Below are positions 1-8,501 of a stretch of DNA of 64,000 nt, in pieces. Under the pieces are notes generated by a model, which saw nothing but the letters and a program-made list of their open reading frames with translations, was not told where the DNA came from and did not search any database. The position numbers and the translations under genes were made by a program. Source of the DNA: Halorubrum salinarum (GTDB taxonomy: Archaea > Halobacteriota > Halobacteria > Halobacteriales > Haloferacaceae); contig NZ_CP053941.1 in assembly GCF_013267195.1 (NCBI RefSeq), positions 868,001 to 932,000 on the forward strand, in the 5' to 3' direction. Each line of letters starts with the position of its first letter. Within the stretch, counting starts at the first letter, position 1.

Positions 1-139
1 GGGTTCGGCCAGGAGGCCCAAAAGCGTACGCCGGCGAATCCCGGCGGCGAGGCTTCGGCCCGTCGGCTTGAGACGCGAGCGGAACCGGGGTTCGACGAGC
101 GCAAGAGACTTATCGCCGCCGCCCGTGTCAACGGTACGC

Positions 140-871
140 ATGGATCTTCGCGTTCAGGGGGACGTACCCCCCGACCCGTTTCTCGGCGCCGCGGACCTCT
201 TCGAGACCGAGCGCTCCGTGGAGGCGCCGGTCCGCGTCGTGGTCCGCGAGGACCCGGACGAGCGGACCTGGGCCGGCCACTACGACGACCACCACGTGCT
301 GAACGTCTCCCGGCGGGCCGCCACGAGCGCGATGGCGCGCGAGCTGGCGATCCACGAGCTCGCACACATGGCCCGGTACGAGGAGGGACACCCCTCGCAC
401 CTCCAGTCGACGGAGGAGGCGCTGTACCTCGGGCTCTCCGGCGAGACAGTGGAGCGCCGCAAGCTCGCGCACTGTTACCAGATCGCGAACCACATGAAAG
501 ACATCTACGCCGACGACATCACGCTCTCGGTGGCCCCCGCGGACAAGCTGCTCGGCTTCCTCGAATCCACGCTGGCGGCCGCGGTCGCGGACCGCCCCGA
601 CGTGTCGCGCACCGGCTCGCCGCCGGTGACGGCGGGCGCCGACCCCGAGATAACGGCCGTCAACGCGGCGTTCGCGCTGGCGCTGGTCGAGCGCCACGGC
701 ATCGCGGGCCCCGACCACCGCATCTACGACCTCGCGCGCGCCGCCGGCAGCGACACCGACGCCGTCGACGTCGACGCGTTCAAGGAGCGCTTCCTCGACC
801 TCGGCCACGACCCCTCCGAGAGCGACTACCGGAAGGCGCTCGTCGCCGCCGCCCGCGCCTACGCGGTCTGA
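140..871 (+). CDS. Conserved haloarchaeal protein with HExxH motif (DUF5781-like)
   Basis: This is a 243-residue soluble acidic protein. Residues 72-76 read HELAH, followed by further histidines at about 84 and 87, which is the layout of a zinc-binding metallopeptidase-like site. The motif sits after a conserved SAMARELA stretch. I recall the family as the haloarchaeal DUF5781 group, whose activity is not established. The ATG at 140 is preferred over an upstream in-frame start because a TATA-like ACTTAT lies about 27 nt before it, as for leaderless haloarchaeal mRNAs. The convergent gene behind it ends 12 nt away. Peptidase activity is inferred only from the motif. Confidence 0.75.
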   Translation: MDLRVQGDVPPDPFLGAADLFETERSVEAPVRVVVREDPDERTWAGHYDDHHVLNVSRRAATSAMARELAIHELAHMARYEEGHPSHLQSTEEALYLGLSGETVERRKLAHCYQIANHMKDIYADDITLSVAPADKLLGFLESTLAAAVADRPDVSRTGSPPVTAGADPEITAVNAAFALALVERHGIAGPDHRIYDLARAAGSDTDAVDVDAFKERFLDLGHDPSESDYRKALVAAARAYAV

Positions 872-883
872 ACGGGGCCAGTC

Positions 884-2311
884 TCACTCCGCGTCGTTCT
901 GGACCGGATCGCCCTCGCCGTCGGCCTCCGCGGCGCCCTCGTCGGTCGCGTCCGCGGCCTCGACGGGCGCGCTCGACTCCTCCGCCTCGGCGGCGCCGCC
1001 GTCGAGGACGGTCACGCGCGCGGACATGATTCGAGTGTTGTCGACGCGCTCGATGCGGATCCGGACGCCGTCGAACTCGATCTCTTCGCCCTCCTCGACG
1101 AGCCGCCCCGCGCGGTTGAACACGAAGCCGGCGAGCGTCTCGAACTCCTCGCCCTCGGGCAGTTCGATCCCGAGTATCTCGTTCACCTCGTCGATGTTGA
1201 CCTGTCCCTGAACAACGGCGACGTCGTCGTCGACGAACTCCACCGGCGCCGACTCGTCGCCTTCGAGGATCTCGCCGACGATCTCCTCGGCCACGTCCTC
1301 CAGCGTGATGATCCCCTCCGTGGTGCCGAACTCGTCGATGACGGTGACCATCTGGAGGCGGTTCTCCTGCATCTCAGCGAGCAGCTCGTCGGCGTTCTTC
1401 GACTCGGGGACGTGGAGCGTCGGCTTGACGACCCGCTCCAGGGAGGGCGTCCCCTCGGAGTAGCGGAGCTCGCGGACCAGGTCGCGCACCGTGACGACGC
1501 CGACGATGTTGTCGAGGTTCCCCTCGTAGACGGGGACGCGCTCGTGGTCGGCCTGGATGCACGTCTCGATCGCCTCCTCGACGGTATCCTCCTTCGCGAC
1601 CGCCGTGACGTCGAGCCGCGGGGTCATCACCTCCTTGGCGATGGTGTTGTTGAACCGGAAGATGCGGTCGAGCATCTCGCGCTCCTCCTCGTCGATGACG
1701 CCCTCGCGCTCGCCGGTCTCGATGATGTCCTGGATCTCGTCGCGGGTGACGTACGACGACTCGATCGCCGAGCGCCCGCCGGTGATCTTGTTGACGACCC
1801 GGGTCAGGTAGTCGAACAGGACCACGAGCGGGAGGAGGACGTACTCGGAGAGCTTCAGCGGGCGGGCGATGCGTAGCGCCCACGACTCGGTGTTCTCGAC
1901 CGCGTACGACTTCGGCGCGCTCTCGCCGAACAGCAGGACGAGCGCCGTGATCCCGAAGGTGGCGATGGTGACTGCCTGCCCCTGCCCGAGGCCGAGGTAG
2001 ACGAGCAGCCCGGTGGAGATGGAGGACATCGCGATGTTGACGATGTTGTTGCCGACGAGGATCGTGATGAGGAGCCGGTGCGGGTCGGTCTTCAGCGCCT
2101 TCACCGTCTCCGAGCCCGGCACCCCGTCTTCGACGAGGCTGTCGATGCGGTGCTGCGGCAGGGAGAACATCGCGATCTCCGACGAGGAGAAGAACGCCGA
2201 CAGCGCGATCAACACCAGGATCGTGAGCGCGCCGAGCGCGGCGACGACGGTGTCGCCGGGCATCTGTATCTGGAGGAGACCGGCCGTCAGCGTACTCGAC
2301 CACAAGCCCAT
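884..2311 (-). CDS. CNNM/CBS-domain membrane protein (hemolysin/CorC family)
   Basis: A 475-residue integral membrane protein. Residues ~20-190 form the CNNM (DUF21) transmembrane domain with the signature AFFSSSEIAMFSL. Next come a CBS pair (about 215-340, with the typical EVMTPR entry and DEFGTTEGIITLEDV) and a C-terminal CorC/HlyC domain (about 355-435). The tail is acidic and low-complexity. The family exports or senses divalent cations, notably Mg2+ and Co2+; this has not been shown for this protein. It is transcribed convergently to the preceding gene and alone on its strand. The start is the ATG at 2311, with hydrophobic sequence directly after it. Confidence 0.88.
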   Translation of the reverse strand: MGLWSSTLTAGLLQIQMPGDTVVAALGALTILVLIALSAFFSSSEIAMFSLPQHRIDSLVEDGVPGSETVKALKTDPHRLLITILVGNNIVNIAMSSISTGLLVYLGLGQGQAVTIATFGITALVLLFGESAPKSYAVENTESWALRIARPLKLSEYVLLPLVVLFDYLTRVVNKITGGRSAIESSYVTRDEIQDIIETGEREGVIDEEEREMLDRIFRFNNTIAKEVMTPRLDVTAVAKEDTVEEAIETCIQADHERVPVYEGNLDNIVGVVTVRDLVRELRYSEGTPSLERVVKPTLHVPESKNADELLAEMQENRLQMVTVIDEFGTTEGIITLEDVAEEIVGEILEGDESAPVEFVDDDVAVVQGQVNIDEVNEILGIELPEGEEFETLAGFVFNRAGRLVEEGEEIEFDGVRIRIERVDNTRIMSARVTVLDGGAAEAEESSAPVEAADATDEGAAEADGEGDPVQNDAE

Positions 2312-2402
2312 ATTCGTTTGTCATCCGTCGGCCCACGATTAAAGGGTTCCCTTCGCTGAGCCCCGCGGCGGGGCGGCGGAGTGCCGCCGACGCCCGCCGC
2401 CA

Positions 2403-2475
2403 CCGACCGGAGCCATCGTCGACGCGCGTGCCGCCGCCGACCGGAGCCATCGTCGACGCGCGTGCCGCCGCCGAC
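2403..2475. repeat. 34-bp tandem duplication upstream of glutaredoxin-like gene
   Basis: The unit beginning CCGACCGGAGCCATCGTCG occurs at 2403 and again at 2437, in perfect tandem with period 34. A third copy begins but breaks off after a few bases. The duplication lies between the divergent starts at 2311 and 2509, so it spaces or duplicates promoter-proximal DNA. Confidence 0.85.
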
Positions 2476-2508
2476 ACGGTTACCCGTCTCGCGGGCGAAC
2501 CGCGAGAC

Positions 2509-2769
2509 ATGAGCGAGCCACAGATCACCCTGTACCGGCTGCAGGCGTGCCCGTACTGCGAGCGCGTCGTCCGGACGCTGAACGAGCTCGACGTAGAGTA
2601 CCGCTCCCGCTACGTCGAGCCGATGCACTCCGAGCGCAACGTCGTCAAGCGCGTCTCCGGCGCCCGGAGCGTGCCGGCGATCGTCGACCGGGAGACCGGC
2701 GTCACCATGTCCGAGAGCGCGAACATCGTCGAGTACCTGAAGGGAACGTACGGCGAGGAGGGGGCCTGA
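2509..2769 (+). CDS. Glutaredoxin / GST N-terminal domain protein
   Basis: An 86-residue thioredoxin-fold protein with a CPYC dithiol at residues 15-18, a cis-proline segment (ARSVPAIVD) and the ending SANIVEYLKGTYG typical of small archaeal glutaredoxin-like or GST N-terminal proteins. It probably reduces disulfides or shuttles electrons from a small thiol. It is immediately followed, one base after its stop, by a redoxin-family gene, so the two are almost certainly co-transcribed. A second protein of this type is encoded at 51223. The ATG at 2509 is chosen because the fold starts there. Confidence 0.85.
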   Translation: MSEPQITLYRLQACPYCERVVRTLNELDVEYRSRYVEPMHSERNVVKRVSGARSVPAIVDRETGVTMSESANIVEYLKGTYGEEGA

Positions 2770-2770
2770 G

Positions 2771-3280
2771 ATGCCGGAGTTCGACGTCGTCTCCCTGCCC
2801 GAGACGGACCACGTCGCCGAGGGCGACACGGCGCCCGACTTCACCCGCCCGCTCGTGAACGGCGAGTACTGGGAGGACCGCGCGCTCGCCGACGTGGTCG
2901 ACGGCCCGACGCTCCTCCTGTTCCACCCCATGGACGGCACCTTCCAGGGGACGTACCTCTACAACACGGTCGACGACCACGGGTGGAGCGACGACCTCGA
3001 CGTGCTCGGCGTCTCCATCTCGACGCCGTACGCCCACAAGCGCCTCCTCGCCGAGCGCGGCGACGGCGTCCGGATCTTCTCCGACCCGGGCGCGGGCGTC
3101 GTCGAGGAGTACGGCCTCGCACACGAGATCGACGGCATGACCGGGATCACGGAGAGCCGTCCCGCCGTCTTCCTGCTCGACGCCGACCGCACGGTGGAGT
3201 ACGCGTGGGTCGCGAGCGAACATCCCGAGTTCCCCGACGCCGAGGCGATCGGCGACGCGGTCGCCGACCTCGTCGACTGA
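2771..3280 (+). CDS. Redoxin-family protein lacking the peroxidatic cysteine
   Basis: A 169-residue AhpC/TSA-type thioredoxin-fold protein (GDTAPDFTRPLVNG at the N-terminus, FHPMDGTFQG at 51-60). In true peroxiredoxins a cysteine follows the FxPxxFTxV motif. Here the corresponding place is a glycine near residue 60, and the whole protein contains no cysteine. It therefore cannot act as a thiol peroxidase in the usual way and may bind, scaffold or chaperone instead. It starts one base after the stop of the CPYC glutaredoxin-like gene, suggesting a functional pair. Confidence 0.85.
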   Translation: MPEFDVVSLPETDHVAEGDTAPDFTRPLVNGEYWEDRALADVVDGPTLLLFHPMDGTFQGTYLYNTVDDHGWSDDLDVLGVSISTPYAHKRLLAERGDGVRIFSDPGAGVVEEYGLAHEIDGMTGITESRPAVFLLDADRTVEYAWVASEHPEFPDAEAIGDAVADLVD

Positions 3281-3358
3281 TCGGACCCGGGTCGCGGCCC
3301 GACGCGCGGAGCGCACACACTCGTCACGCTTTTTCAACTCGCCGCCGAACGGTCGCGC

Positions 3359-3988
3359 GTGACCGCCGACACGAGCGACGACGGACCGGACCGATCCGAG
3401 GCGCTGCGCGCGGCGGCCGCCGCCGTCGACCGCGGCGACCTCGTCGTCTACCCGACCGAGACGGTGTACGGGCTGGGCGCCAACGCGCTCGACCCCGAGG
3501 CCGTCGAGCGCGTCTTCGACCTGAAGGGCCGCGACCGGTCGAACCCCCTCTCGCTCGGCGTCGCGAGCGTCGACGACGCGCTCCGCTACACCCGACCGAC
3601 GGAGCTGGCCGTCGCCTTCGCGCGGGCGTTCCTCCCGGGGCCGGTGACGGTCGTCGTCGAGCGCGGCGACCGGGTGCCCGACGCGCTCACCGCCGGGCGC
3701 GACCGCGTCGGGATCCGCGTGCCAGACCACGACATCGCGCGGGCGCTGCTGGCCGAGACCGGTCCCCTCACCGCGACGAGCGCGAACGTCTCCGGGACGG
3801 GCAGCGTCACCGACCCGAGCGACCTCTCCGACCGGATCCGCGGGGGGGTCGCCGCCGTGATCGACGGCGGCGAGGCGCCCGGCACGGAGAGCACTGTCGT
3901 CGACCCCGAGGCGGGGACGATCCACCGGCGCGGGGCGATGGCCGGCGCCATCGAGGCGTGGCTGGCGGACCCGCCGGTAGAGGGGTGA
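3359..3988 (+). CDS. Threonylcarbamoyl-AMP synthase (Sua5/YrdC family)
   Basis: A 209-residue YrdC/Sua5-domain protein. It has the YPTETVYGLGANA nucleotide/threonine-binding opening, KGRDRSNPLSL, and SANVSGTG near residue 140. The enzyme makes threonylcarbamoyl-AMP from threonine, bicarbonate and ATP for t6A formation at position 37 of ANN-decoding tRNAs. It is a short, single-domain form without the C-terminal Sua5 domain. The start is a GTG at 3359, where the reading frame of the domain opens after the TTTTTCAACT AT-rich stretch. Confidence 0.9.
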   Translation: MTADTSDDGPDRSEALRAAAAAVDRGDLVVYPTETVYGLGANALDPEAVERVFDLKGRDRSNPLSLGVASVDDALRYTRPTELAVAFARAFLPGPVTVVVERGDRVPDALTAGRDRVGIRVPDHDIARALLAETGPLTATSANVSGTGSVTDPSDLSDRIRGGVAAVIDGGEAPGTESTVVDPEAGTIHRRGAMAGAIEAWLADPPVEG

Positions 3989-4015
3989 GACTGGCGAGAA
4001 GAGCCGTTCGCGGCG

Positions 4016-4282
4016 CTAGACGGAGAGGTCGCCCTTCGCTTTGATCACGTCGAGGTCCTCGGCGTCGACCGTCTCGACGTCGAGCCAGTGGGGGACGTAC
4101 TCGCGTTTGTCGTACGCCTCGCGCTCGTCTTCCGTGCCGACGGTACACCAGAGCTGCGGCTCGTCCGGGCCGTGCCAGCCCCCCTGAACGTTGATGCCGA
4201 AACAGACCAGCTCCTCGCCGTCGTGCTCGATCACCGCGTCCTTCCGGATGTCGGGGTCGCCGCGGATGATGAGGTGGTGCAT
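4016..4282 (-). CDS. Small conserved haloarchaeal protein (HAH_0734-like)
   Basis: An 88-residue acidic protein beginning MHHLIIRGDPDIRKDA and ending in VIKAKGDLSV. The sequence resembles the conserved haloarchaeal family I know as HAH_0734, which has no assigned function. It contains two cysteines (about 27 and 45) and several histidines, but no recognisable catalytic motif. The ATG at 4282 is chosen over upstream in-frame starts because conservation begins at MHHL. It lies convergent to the Sua5 gene and upstream of nothing on its own strand. Confidence 0.75.
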   Translation of the reverse strand: MHHLIIRGDPDIRKDAVIEHDGEELVCFGINVQGGWHGPDEPQLWCTVGTEDEREAYDKREYVPHWLDVETVDAEDLDVIKAKGDLSV

Positions 4283-4394
4283 GTGCCGGGGTTCGCGTGT
4301 TCCGGGCTTAATCGCTTCGATACCGCGGATCGAACGGCGGCGGCGACCCCGCGGAACGGGGCCCGCCGTCCCCACCCGCTCGCGTCGAGCGCCC

Positions 4395-5138
4395 TCACCA
4401 CCCCCGGTCGAGGTCCTCGACGAGCGCGCCGAGGATCTCCCGGGTCGTCGCGGCGACGATGGGTTCGAGCGCGTCCGGGTCGCTGTTCGTCGGGTCGCCG
4501 AGCCCGCCCAGCTCCGTCACCTCGTCGAAGTACTCGTAGCTCCGGGTGCGGGGCAGCTCCGCGGCCTCCTGCGGCTCCTTCTTTTCGGTCCGCACGAGGT
4601 CCGGGCGGTACAGCTCGACGAAGCTCGTCTCGTGGTCGCCGGCGTGGCCCCACCCCTCGCCGTACGCCTCCGTCAGGTCCGCCTCCGCGAAGTCCGTCCA
4701 GTGGACGAAGTGGACCGTGAGGTCGGTGTCGCGGCCGAGCCGGTCGGCGGCGACCGACAGCGGCTCGCGGTTCCCGCCGTGGCAGTTCAGAAGGAGTAGC
4801 CGGTCGGCGCCGTGTTCGGCCACCGACTCGCCGATCTCACGGACCACGTCGACGTACGTCTCCGTCGAGAGCGTGACCGTTCCGGGGAACCGCATGTGGT
4901 GTTCCGACTGCCCGTACGGCAGCGTCGGGAGCCGCAGCAGGTCGAGGTCGAACTCGTCGGCGGCGTCGACGAGCTCGGCCGTGAGGTGGTCCGCGCGGAG
5001 CGTGTCCGTCGACACCGGGAGGTGCGGGCCGTGCTGCTCGATGCTGCCGGCGGGGAGCACCGCGAAGTCGGCGTCGTCGATCGCGGCGCCGGCGTCCTCC
5101 CACGTCATGCCGAACAGGTCGGCGTCCGTCTCGGGCAT
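4395..5138 (-). CDS. Creatininase-family amidohydrolase
   Basis: A 247-residue member of the creatininase/ArfB/MftE family. Conserved metal-binding stretches are visible: GSIEQHGPHLPVSTDT near 32-47, NCHGGN near 118, and GDHETSF near 165. Members are dinuclear-metal amidohydrolases with varied substrates, including creatinine, formamido-pyrimidines in archaeal flavin/F420 synthesis and modified peptides. The sequence alone does not settle which substrate applies here. The gene stands alone between the HAH_0734-like gene and RLI. Confidence 0.87.
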   Translation of the reverse strand: MPETDADLFGMTWEDAGAAIDDADFAVLPAGSIEQHGPHLPVSTDTLRADHLTAELVDAADEFDLDLLRLPTLPYGQSEHHMRFPGTVTLSTETYVDVVREIGESVAEHGADRLLLLNCHGGNREPLSVAADRLGRDTDLTVHFVHWTDFAEADLTEAYGEGWGHAGDHETSFVELYRPDLVRTEKKEPQEAAELPRTRSYEYFDEVTELGGLGDPTNSDPDALEPIVAATTREILGALVEDLDRGW

Positions 5139-5255
5139 GCCGGAGGCTCCGGGGTCGAACGACGAAAGCGTCGGGGTAGCGGCGAGGCGGCGGCGACCGG
5201 CGGGGATCGGACAGAGAGTGCCGGGGTGCGGGTCGCGAGCGACCGAGAGGTCGGC

Positions 5256-7076
5256 TCAGCCCGAGTAGTAGTACTCGCCGTCGCGCTTCTGCTGGCTGTC
5301 GAGCTGCGATCCCGGCTTGTTGATCCGGGGGCGGCCGGTGCGCTCGTCGCGCCGGAAGGTGATCTCCAGGTCGGCGAGGAACTCGTTCATGCCGTCGCGC
5401 ATGTCCTGCGGGGGCGCGGCGCGCCCGCGCTCGGCCGGCTCGCCGTCGAACACCATCAGGCGGTCCGCGAGGAGGTCGATCATGTAGATGTCGTGGTCGA
5501 TCACCATCACGGTCGCGTCGTGGTTCTCGGCGTACCGGCGGATCGCGGTCGTCGCCCGCACGCGCTGCTCGACGTCGAGGTGGGCGGAGGGCTCGTCGAG
5601 CAGGTAGAGGTCGGCGTCGTCGGAGAGGCACGCCGCGATGGCGACGCGCTGGCGCTCCCCGCCCGAGAGGTCCGAGAGGTTCTGCTCCATCACGCGCTCC
5701 AACTGGAGCGGCTGGGCGATCTCGGTGTTCCAGTAGGAGGAGCCGAACTCGTCGGTGATAGAGGAGAGGAACGCGTCGACCCGCATGTGCTGGTCGATGT
5801 CGATGTACTGCGGCTTATACGAGATGTCGAGCGCGAAGTCGAGTTCGCCCTCGTCCGGCTCCAAGTCGCCGGTGAACAGCTGCGCGAGCGTGGACTTCCC
5901 GATCCCGTTCGGGCCGACGACGCCGAGCACCTCGGAGCGGTTGATCTCGCCGCCCTCGACGCGGAGCTCGAACTCGCCGTCGCCGTACGACTTCCGCAGG
6001 TCGGGGTACTCGATCAGCGTCTCGCTCCGGGAGGCGACCCGCGGCGCGTGCTCCTCGAAGGTGATCGCGGAGGGGCGGATCCGCATGTTCTCGTTGTCGA
6101 GGTACCCCTTCAGGTACTCGTTGATTCCCTTCCGGACCGACTTCGGATCAGTGATGACCCCGTACGCGCCCGGTTCCCCGTACGCGACGTGGAGCGTGTC
6201 GGCGAGCAGGTCGAGGATCGCGAGGTCGTGCTCGACGACGAGCATCGAGCGGTCGGCGGCGTCGTCGTCCGCGAGCTCGCGGATGAGCCGGGCGACGATC
6301 ATCCGCTGGCCGATGTCGAGGTACGGCGTGATCTCGTCGAGGAAGTAGAAGTCGGCGTCGCGGGCGAGGCAGGCCGCGATGGCGACGCGCTGGAGCTCGC
6401 CGCCGGAGATGGAGTCGATGTCCTGGTCCATCACCGGGCGGATGTTGAGCCGGTCGACGAGGTCGTCGAGGGCGCCGCGCTCGTCGGTCCGCTCCAACAG
6501 CTCGCGGGTGTTCCCGTCGAACTGATTGGGGATCTGGTCGACGTACTGCGGCTTGCGCGCGACGGTCACGTCGCCCGCCTTCAGCGATTCGAGGTAGTTC
6601 TGGAGGCCGGTGCCGCGGAAGCGGTCGAGGACGCGCTCCCAGTCGCCGTCGGCGGCGTGGTCGCCGAGGTTCGGGACCATCTCGCCGGCGAGCGCGTGGA
6701 CGGCGGTCGACTTCCCGATCCCGTTCGGCCCGAGGATGCCGGTGACGCTACCCGGCTCGGGCGTCGGGAGGCCGTACAGCGAGAAGGCGTTGTCCCCGTA
6801 GCGGTGGACCGGGTCGTCGTCGAGCTCGGAGGGGAGGTTGATGATCTCGATAGCGTCGAACGGGCACGACTGGACGCAGATGCCGCAGGTCTCGCCCAGG
6901 CAGATCTCCTCGGAGATGTGGATCTGGTCGGGGTCGCCCTCCTCGGCGTCCGGGCCGCGCTCCGTGATACACTCCTTGCCCGTCCGGTTGGGCGGGCAGT
7001 CCTTCATACACTCGTAGTTACAGCGGTCGGGCTGGCACCGATCGAGGTCCACGACCGCGATGCTGTCGTCGGCCAT
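5256..7076 (-). CDS. Ribosome recycling ATPase ABCE1 / RNase L inhibitor (RLI)
   Basis: This 606-residue protein has the full ABCE1 layout. An N-terminal ferredoxin-like region carries two cysteine clusters (CQPDRCNYECMKDCPP and CLGETCGICVQSCPF, residues ~13-75) that hold two 4Fe-4S centres. It is followed by two ABC domains with Walker A GPNGIGKST in each, SGGELQRVAIA and SGGERQRVAIA signatures, and FLDEITPYLD and LLDEPSAHLD Walker B/D-loops. It splits post-termination ribosomes together with aRF1/Pelota in the cytosol. Its start lies one base after the stop of a small membrane protein gene, forming a two-gene operon. Confidence 0.97.
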   Translation of the reverse strand: MADDSIAVVDLDRCQPDRCNYECMKDCPPNRTGKECITERGPDAEEGDPDQIHISEEICLGETCGICVQSCPFDAIEIINLPSELDDDPVHRYGDNAFSLYGLPTPEPGSVTGILGPNGIGKSTAVHALAGEMVPNLGDHAADGDWERVLDRFRGTGLQNYLESLKAGDVTVARKPQYVDQIPNQFDGNTRELLERTDERGALDDLVDRLNIRPVMDQDIDSISGGELQRVAIAACLARDADFYFLDEITPYLDIGQRMIVARLIRELADDDAADRSMLVVEHDLAILDLLADTLHVAYGEPGAYGVITDPKSVRKGINEYLKGYLDNENMRIRPSAITFEEHAPRVASRSETLIEYPDLRKSYGDGEFELRVEGGEINRSEVLGVVGPNGIGKSTLAQLFTGDLEPDEGELDFALDISYKPQYIDIDQHMRVDAFLSSITDEFGSSYWNTEIAQPLQLERVMEQNLSDLSGGERQRVAIAACLSDDADLYLLDEPSAHLDVEQRVRATTAIRRYAENHDATVMVIDHDIYMIDLLADRLMVFDGEPAERGRAAPPQDMRDGMNEFLADLEITFRRDERTGRPRINKPGSQLDSQQKRDGEYYYSG

Positions 7077-7077
7077 C

Positions 7078-7386
7078 TCAGACCCCCAGGTCGACGGCGG
7101 ACGTCAGCAGGACGGTGTAGCTGATGAACCAGAGGGTGAACGTGAGAAACGCCACGTAGAGGTTGTCCTTGACCCCGAGGTCGCCGACGCCGACCGCCTT
7201 GAATATGGGGTACTGGGCGATGACGAACGCGCCGAGCACGAAGACCGCGGTGGTGCTCGCGGCGGACGCCGGGTCGGTGCCGACGTAGACGGCCGAGACG
7301 ACGCCGGCCGCGATCCCGGCGAGACAGCAGATGGTCGTGACGACCACGCCGCGCGCGTGGTCGGACAGGCCCGAATCGTCGCTCAT
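7078..7386 (-). CDS. EMC6-like small membrane protein
   Basis: A 102-residue protein with about three hydrophobic segments (residues ~14-33, 42-58 and 76-98) and a short acidic N-terminus. Haloarchaeal proteins of this size next to RLI have been likened to EMC6, a core subunit of the eukaryotic membrane-protein insertase; I rely on memory for that similarity. It is the first gene of an operon with RLI, with one base between the stop and the RLI start. The ATG at 7386 is the only plausible start before the first membrane segment. Confidence 0.72.
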   Translation of the reverse strand: MSDDSGLSDHARGVVVTTICCLAGIAAGVVSAVYVGTDPASAASTTAVFVLGAFVIAQYPIFKAVGVGDLGVKDNLYVAFLTFTLWFISYTVLLTSAVDLGV

Positions 7387-7520
7387 GCCTTCGGATCCGC
7401 GAGCGCCCGTGAAAAGCCGTTCGTTCCCGCCGTCGCCCGCGGGCAAGACGGGCGACCCTCGGGACGCGCCGCTGTGGCACCGCCGCGCGTCGCCGCGGCC
7501 GGGGCGCGCGCGAGCCGAAT

Positions 7521-7545
7521 CGCTGACTGACTGGTCAGTCCAGCG
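7521..7545. promoter_or_regulatory. Near-perfect palindrome, candidate operator
   Basis: The 25-bp stretch contains GACTGAC-TG-GTCAGTC, extended by CGCTG and CAGCG outside with one unpaired base. It lies between divergent genes, about 135 nt before the EMC6-like start and 124 nt before the HTH gene. Its form matches operators bound by dimeric repressors such as TetR-type proteins. A hairpin in RNA is an alternative. Confidence 0.55.
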
Positions 7546-7635
7546 GGGTGTTAGCGGCCCATTTTGCTGGTTTGTGACGCGAGATGCGGCCGATTTCGCC
7601 GGTAAACGGCGCTGAGACGGGGCTGCTCCATCAAC

Positions 7636-7645
7636 ATTTATGAAC
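7636..7645 (+). promoter_or_regulatory. TATA-like promoter of HTH gene
   Basis: The AT-rich ATTTATGA stretch lies 24-33 nt before the ATG at 7669 in otherwise GC-rich DNA. This is the spacing expected for a leaderless haloarchaeal transcript. Confidence 0.6.
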
Positions 7646-7668
7646 GTGTGCGGTTTCGAATCGTAACG

Positions 7669-7950
7669 ATGGAAGGAACTCAAACGGAGGGGCTCGACGA
7701 CCTCCCACCGAGCGCCAAACTCGTCTTCAAGGTGCTCGAGTACAACGGACCGCTGACCCAGAAGGGGATCGTCCAAGAGTCGATGCTGTCGGCCCGCACC
7801 GTCCGGTACGCGCTCGAACGGCTGGAAGGGATCGGCGTCGTCGACGAGGACGTCTACTTCGCGGACGCCAGACAGAACCTCTACAAGCTCACGGAGCCGG
7901 CCCAGGAGTTCACCGCCGACGAGGGCGAGGCCTCCTGTACCGCCGACTGA
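7669..7950 (+). CDS. Small winged-HTH transcriptional regulator (MarR/TrmB-like)
   Basis: A 93-residue protein formed almost entirely of one winged-helix domain. LPPSAKLVFKVLEYNGPLTQKG is the first helix region, VQESMLSARTVRYALERLEGIG the recognition helix region, and the wing is VDEDVYFADARQNLYKL. It likely acts as a DNA-binding regulator; no effector domain is present. It is monocistronic with its own TATA box. A palindrome at 7521-7545 upstream could be an autoregulatory operator, but that link is a guess. Confidence 0.85.
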   Translation: MEGTQTEGLDDLPPSAKLVFKVLEYNGPLTQKGIVQESMLSARTVRYALERLEGIGVVDEDVYFADARQNLYKLTEPAQEFTADEGEASCTAD

Positions 7951-8053
7951 CCCGCGGCGGTCGACTCCCCACCCCGTCAGTCTTCTCACCTTCTCTCGGC
8001 GACGGCGAGCGACGCGTTCGGCGCGCTCGGGACCGTCCCGCGCGGCGTCCCCG

Positions 8054-8359
8054 CTACTCCGGCGGCTGCGCCCCGCCCTCGCGTGCGCCCCGGACAGCCG
8101 CCGCGACGGTGAGGACGACCGCCACCGCGAGCGCCGACGTCGCAGCCAGCACGAACGCGAGCAGGAGGAACCACACGTCGGGCCCGAACAGCGGGTACTC
8201 GCGCGTGTCGATCACCGGCCCGAGCAGTTCGAGGGTCCGGACGAGGTACAGCGAGAGCGCGAGCAGCGCGCCGGCCGCCGCCCCGATCCGGACGTTGCGA
8301 TAGAACGACAGCGACTCCAACAGGACCAGCATCGGGGGCTTCGAACTGTCCTCGCTCAC
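8054..8359 (-). CDS. Two-TM haloarchaeal membrane protein of unknown function
   Basis: A 101-residue protein with two clear hydrophobic helices (about 22-40 and 58-86) around the loop LGPVIDTREYPLFGPDVW. The likely start is the GTG at 8359 (MSEDSSKPPMLVLLE); an ATG nine codons later is possible. I do not recognise a family with a known role. It is convergent with the HTH gene and divergent from the dehydrogenase gene. Confidence 0.65.
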   Translation of the reverse strand: MSEDSSKPPMLVLLESLSFYRNVRIGAAAGALLALSLYLVRTLELLGPVIDTREYPLFGPDVWFLLLAFVLAATSALAVAVVLTVAAAVRGAREGGAQPPE

Positions 8360-8501
8360 GGGGGGACGTACGGCCGGCCGCCGCAAAGAGCCATCGGAAC
8401 GCGGCGCCCGGTGCGGCGATCCATCACGATCGAATCGGACGGAAGAGGGCCTGACAGCGTTAGTGACAGCCGTCAAGTGGGTCGGCGGTGAACGGCCGGG
8501 C

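Noticed and set aside
128-808. Long antisense ORF over the first gene, and many similar ORFs throughout
   Set aside because: In GC-rich DNA non-coding frames stay open for long stretches. Their translations are Arg/Pro/Gly-rich and lack motifs, so I left them out.
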